A stretch of 8,001 nucleotides of DNA, from assembly GCA_030691295.1 (NCBI GenBank), contig JAUYEQ010000045.1, positions 1 to 8,001 of the forward strand, written 5' to 3'. The DNA is from Bacteroidota bacterium. Its GTDB lineage: Bacteria; Bacteroidota; Bacteroidia; Bacteroidales; Prolixibacteraceae. Both the position numbers and the translations under genes were made by a program. Each line of letters starts with the position of its first letter. The stretch's first letter is position 1. The notes below the pieces were generated by a model that worked only from the letters and a program-made list of their open reading frames with translations, had not been told where the DNA came from and made no database searches. This document shows, in pieces, positions 6,268 through 8,001 of the stretch.

Positions 6268-7734
6268 ATGGAAAATTCAGGAAAATTGAATACTGTTAAG
6301 TTTTACAGCGGTGAAGTGACTCCCCTTGAAATGCACAAAGTGCGCGTGGTTCAGAAACTGAACCTTTTACCCATCGAAGAACGCAAAGAGGCCATCTTTG
6401 GAGCCGGATTCAATACGTTTCTTTTGATGAACAAAGATGTTTTCCTGGATATGCTTACCGACTCGGGAACCAATGCGATGAGTGATAATCAGGTTGCTGC
6501 CATGAGCGTTGCCGACGATTCTTATGCAGGATCAGCCAGTTACACCAAGCTCGTAGGAGCAATTAAGGAAGTTTTCAATCAGGATTATTTTTTACCGGTT
6601 CATCAGGGCCGTGCAGCAGAACATATCATTTCAAAGACTTTTTGCCGACCGGGAAGTGTTGTTCCAATGAATTATCATTTCACCACAACCAAAGCTCACA
6701 TCGAAATGGCTGGCAGTGTTGTTGAGGAAATTTATACCGACGAAGCCCTGAAAACCAAAAGTGATTTTCCTTTCAAAGGGAACATGGACATCAATAAGCT
6801 GAACAAGGTAATAGAAAAATGGGGTGCCGGAAATGTGGCCTACATTCGCTTCGAAGCCGGTACCAACCTGATTGGCGGACAACCATTTTCGATGGCCAAC
6901 CTGCGTGAAGTTTCGGCAATTGCCAAAGCGCACAACATCATGTTGCTGATGGACACCAGTTTGATTAACGAAAACCTTTATTTCATTAAAATCCGCGAAG
7001 AAGGTTATCTGGACATGCCTATCAAGGATATTCTGCACGAGATGATGAGTTATACCGACTTTTCATACTTCTCAGGCCGCAAAGTGAGTTGCACCCGTGG
7101 TGGTGGAATTTGTACCAATAATCATGATATTTACATGAAAATGCGCGACTGGGTTCCACTTTTCGAAGGATTCCTTACATACGGGGGTATGAGCGTTCGC
7201 GAAATTGAAGCGATGGCCGTTGGACTAATAGAAACGCTGGATTTTAATGTGATCAGTCATTCTCCCACTTTTATCAAATACCTCGTTGATGCGCTCGATA
7301 GCAAAGGAATTCCGGTAATCACACCTGCCGGAGGTTTGGGCTGCCACCTCGATGCCGGTTTGTTTATTCCTCATGTTCCGCAAACCCAATATCCGGCCGG
7401 AGCACTTGCTGCCGCGCTGTTTGTAGCTTCCGGAATTCGCGGTATGGAACGTGGTACGATTTCGAGTGTGCGCGACGAAAATGGCGATGATGTGCTGGCC
7501 GATGTTGAATTGCTCCGTTTGGCTTTTCCCCGCAGGGTTTTCACCTTATCACAAATTAAATATGCAGAGGATCGGATTCAATGGCTATTCGATAACCGCC
7601 ACTTAATCGGAGGGTTAGAATGGGTTGAAGAACCTCCTGTATTGCGGTTTTTTGTTGGTAAACTGCAACCAATCGGCGACTGGGTTGACAAACTCGTGGC
7701 GAAATTCCGGCAGGATTTTGGTGACAGTCTTTAG
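6268..7734 (+). CDS. PLP-dependent beta-eliminating lyase, tyrosine phenol-lyase/tryptophanase family
   Basis: A 488-residue fold-type I PLP enzyme of the family that splits tyrosine or tryptophan into phenol or indole, pyruvate and ammonia. Visible family marks are LTDSGTNAMSD (63-73), SYAGS with Tyr86, HQGRAAEH (112-119), FTTT (138-141), Asn200 in TNLIGGQP, Asp229, catalytic Lys272 in SGRK, MERG (393-396), PRRVFT (421-426) and LRFF (459-462). FTTT, MERG and LRFF match tyrosine phenol-lyase rather than tryptophanase as I remember them. Against that, the DATR motif after the PLP-binding Asp reads DTSL (Leu232 for Arg), the residue before Lys272 is Arg, and Arg277 and Asp84 stand at cation-site positions. 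It has about 15 extra residues at the N-terminus and 17 at the C-terminus compared with the 456-residue Citrobacter enzyme. No transporter gene adjoins it. Family is certain; substrate is open. Confidence 0.9.
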   Translation: MENSGKLNTVKFYSGEVTPLEMHKVRVVQKLNLLPIEERKEAIFGAGFNTFLLMNKDVFLDMLTDSGTNAMSDNQVAAMSVADDSYAGSASYTKLVGAIKEVFNQDYFLPVHQGRAAEHIISKTFCRPGSVVPMNYHFTTTKAHIEMAGSVVEEIYTDEALKTKSDFPFKGNMDINKLNKVIEKWGAGNVAYIRFEAGTNLIGGQPFSMANLREVSAIAKAHNIMLLMDTSLINENLYFIKIREEGYLDMPIKDILHEMMSYTDFSYFSGRKVSCTRGGGICTNNHDIYMKMRDWVPLFEGFLTYGGMSVREIEAMAVGLIETLDFNVISHSPTFIKYLVDALDSKGIPVITPAGGLGCHLDAGLFIPHVPQTQYPAGALAAALFVASGIRGMERGTISSVRDENGDDVLADVELLRLAFPRRVFTLSQIKYAEDRIQWLFDNRHLIGGLEWVEEPPVLRFFVGKLQPIGDWVDKLVAKFRQDFGDSL

Positions 7735-7745
7735 TTAATATTCAA

Positions 7746-7816
7746 CACAGATTTCTCGGATTACCACAGATTTTTTCTCTGTGATAATCTGAGAAATCTG
7801 TGGTTTATTTTTTTTT
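7746..7816 (+). terminator. Strong Rho-independent terminator of the lyase gene
   Basis: Starting 12 bp after the lyase stop, 7746-7763 pairs with 7785-7802 over 18 positions with a single G-T wobble. After one mismatch CACAGA (7765-7770) pairs with TCTGTG (7778-7783), closing a seven-base loop. The stem is followed by TTTA and a nine-base T-run (7808-7816). CACAGATT occurs twice directly and again inverted, a motif I recall as common in Bacteroidota spacers. The minus strand lacks a T-run, so it ends only the plus-strand transcript. Confidence 0.9.
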
Positions 7817-7818
7817 GA

Positions 7819-8001
7819 TTAGTTGGCCAATTTAATTGCAATCAGTTTTTCAATGTCCGCTAATATTTGGTTGTCTTTTATTTCTATCCGAATTCCCCGT
7901 CCTTCGGCATATTTTGTTGCTTTTCGCAGGTCATTTTTAATCTCTGGCGAAATATCACTTTCCAGAATAAAATCTGTCGCTTTTTGTCCAAATACAAAAG
8001 C
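7819..8001 (-). CDS. C-terminal part of a gene running off the right edge (DUF3788-like)
   Basis: Sixty codons in one minus-strand frame are open from the window edge to TAA (7821-7819); the start lies beyond 8001. The protein begins AFVFGQKATDFILES, continues through KYAEGRGIRIEIK and ends LIAIKLAN. The pattern of an amphipathic helix, an EGRGIRI strand and a final short helix ending near IKL resembles, from memory, the C-terminus of DUF3788 proteins, whose function is unknown. That assignment is tentative, but the coding call is good: charged/hydrophobic periodicity, normal codon use and a stop placed just beyond the convergent lyase terminator. Confidence 0.7.
   Translation of the reverse strand, partial: AFVFGQKATDFILESDISPEIKNDLRKATKYAEGRGIRIEIKDNQILADIEKLIAIKLAN

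Noticed and set aside
6631..7038. 135-residue open frame on the minus strand
   Set aside because: Antisense to the conserved catalytic region of the lyase; no family features.
1..8001. tRNA, rRNA, CRISPR array, insertion sequence or replication origin
   Set aside because: I looked for cloverleaf arms, regularly spaced repeats, transposase motifs and DnaA-box clusters and saw none.

Overview
The window looks like a chromosomal segment of a Bacteroidota member, most likely Bacteroidales/Marinilabiliales. This rests on a LytS/LytTR signalling cluster with a soluble multi-PAS kinase, start codons without Shine-Dalgarno sequences, very AT-rich intergenic DNA, and heptad and palindromic spacer repeats of a kind I associate with that phylum. 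The taxonomic call is inference. No plasmid, phage, IS or CRISPR feature is visible.

Layout. Bases 1-385 hold no intact gene: there is AT-rich DNA, a minus-strand terminator (241-272) and what looks like the 3' tail of a lost gene (300-389). Bases 386-5908 carry four minus-strand genes in transcription order: a 982-residue cytoplasmic sensor kinase with six PAS domains and a LytS-type kinase core; a 137-residue receiver-only protein; a full LytTR response regulator; and, 12 bp further on, an RsgA-type ribosome-assembly GTPase. The two larger spacers of this cluster (2749-2959 and 2219-2334) hold palindromes and seven-base periodic repeats. A 359-bp divergent region (5909-6267) with two strong inverted repeats separates the cluster from a plus-strand PLP-dependent lyase of the tyrosine phenol-lyase/tryptophanase family (6268-7734), which ends in a very strong terminator. 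A minus-strand gene enters from the right edge (7819-8001, C-terminus only) and converges on that terminator.

How it may fit together. The kinase would sense a cytoplasmic signal through its PAS stack and phosphorylate the LytTR regulator. The receiver-only paralogue, apparently a truncated copy of that regulator, could compete for phosphate. The regulator's targets are not shown by the sequence, but the divergent lyase promoter with its 30-bp-spaced inverted repeat is a natural candidate. The most unusual points are the substituted PLP/cation-site residues in the lyase, the receiver-only duplicate, and the dense palindrome and heptad-repeat content of the spacers.
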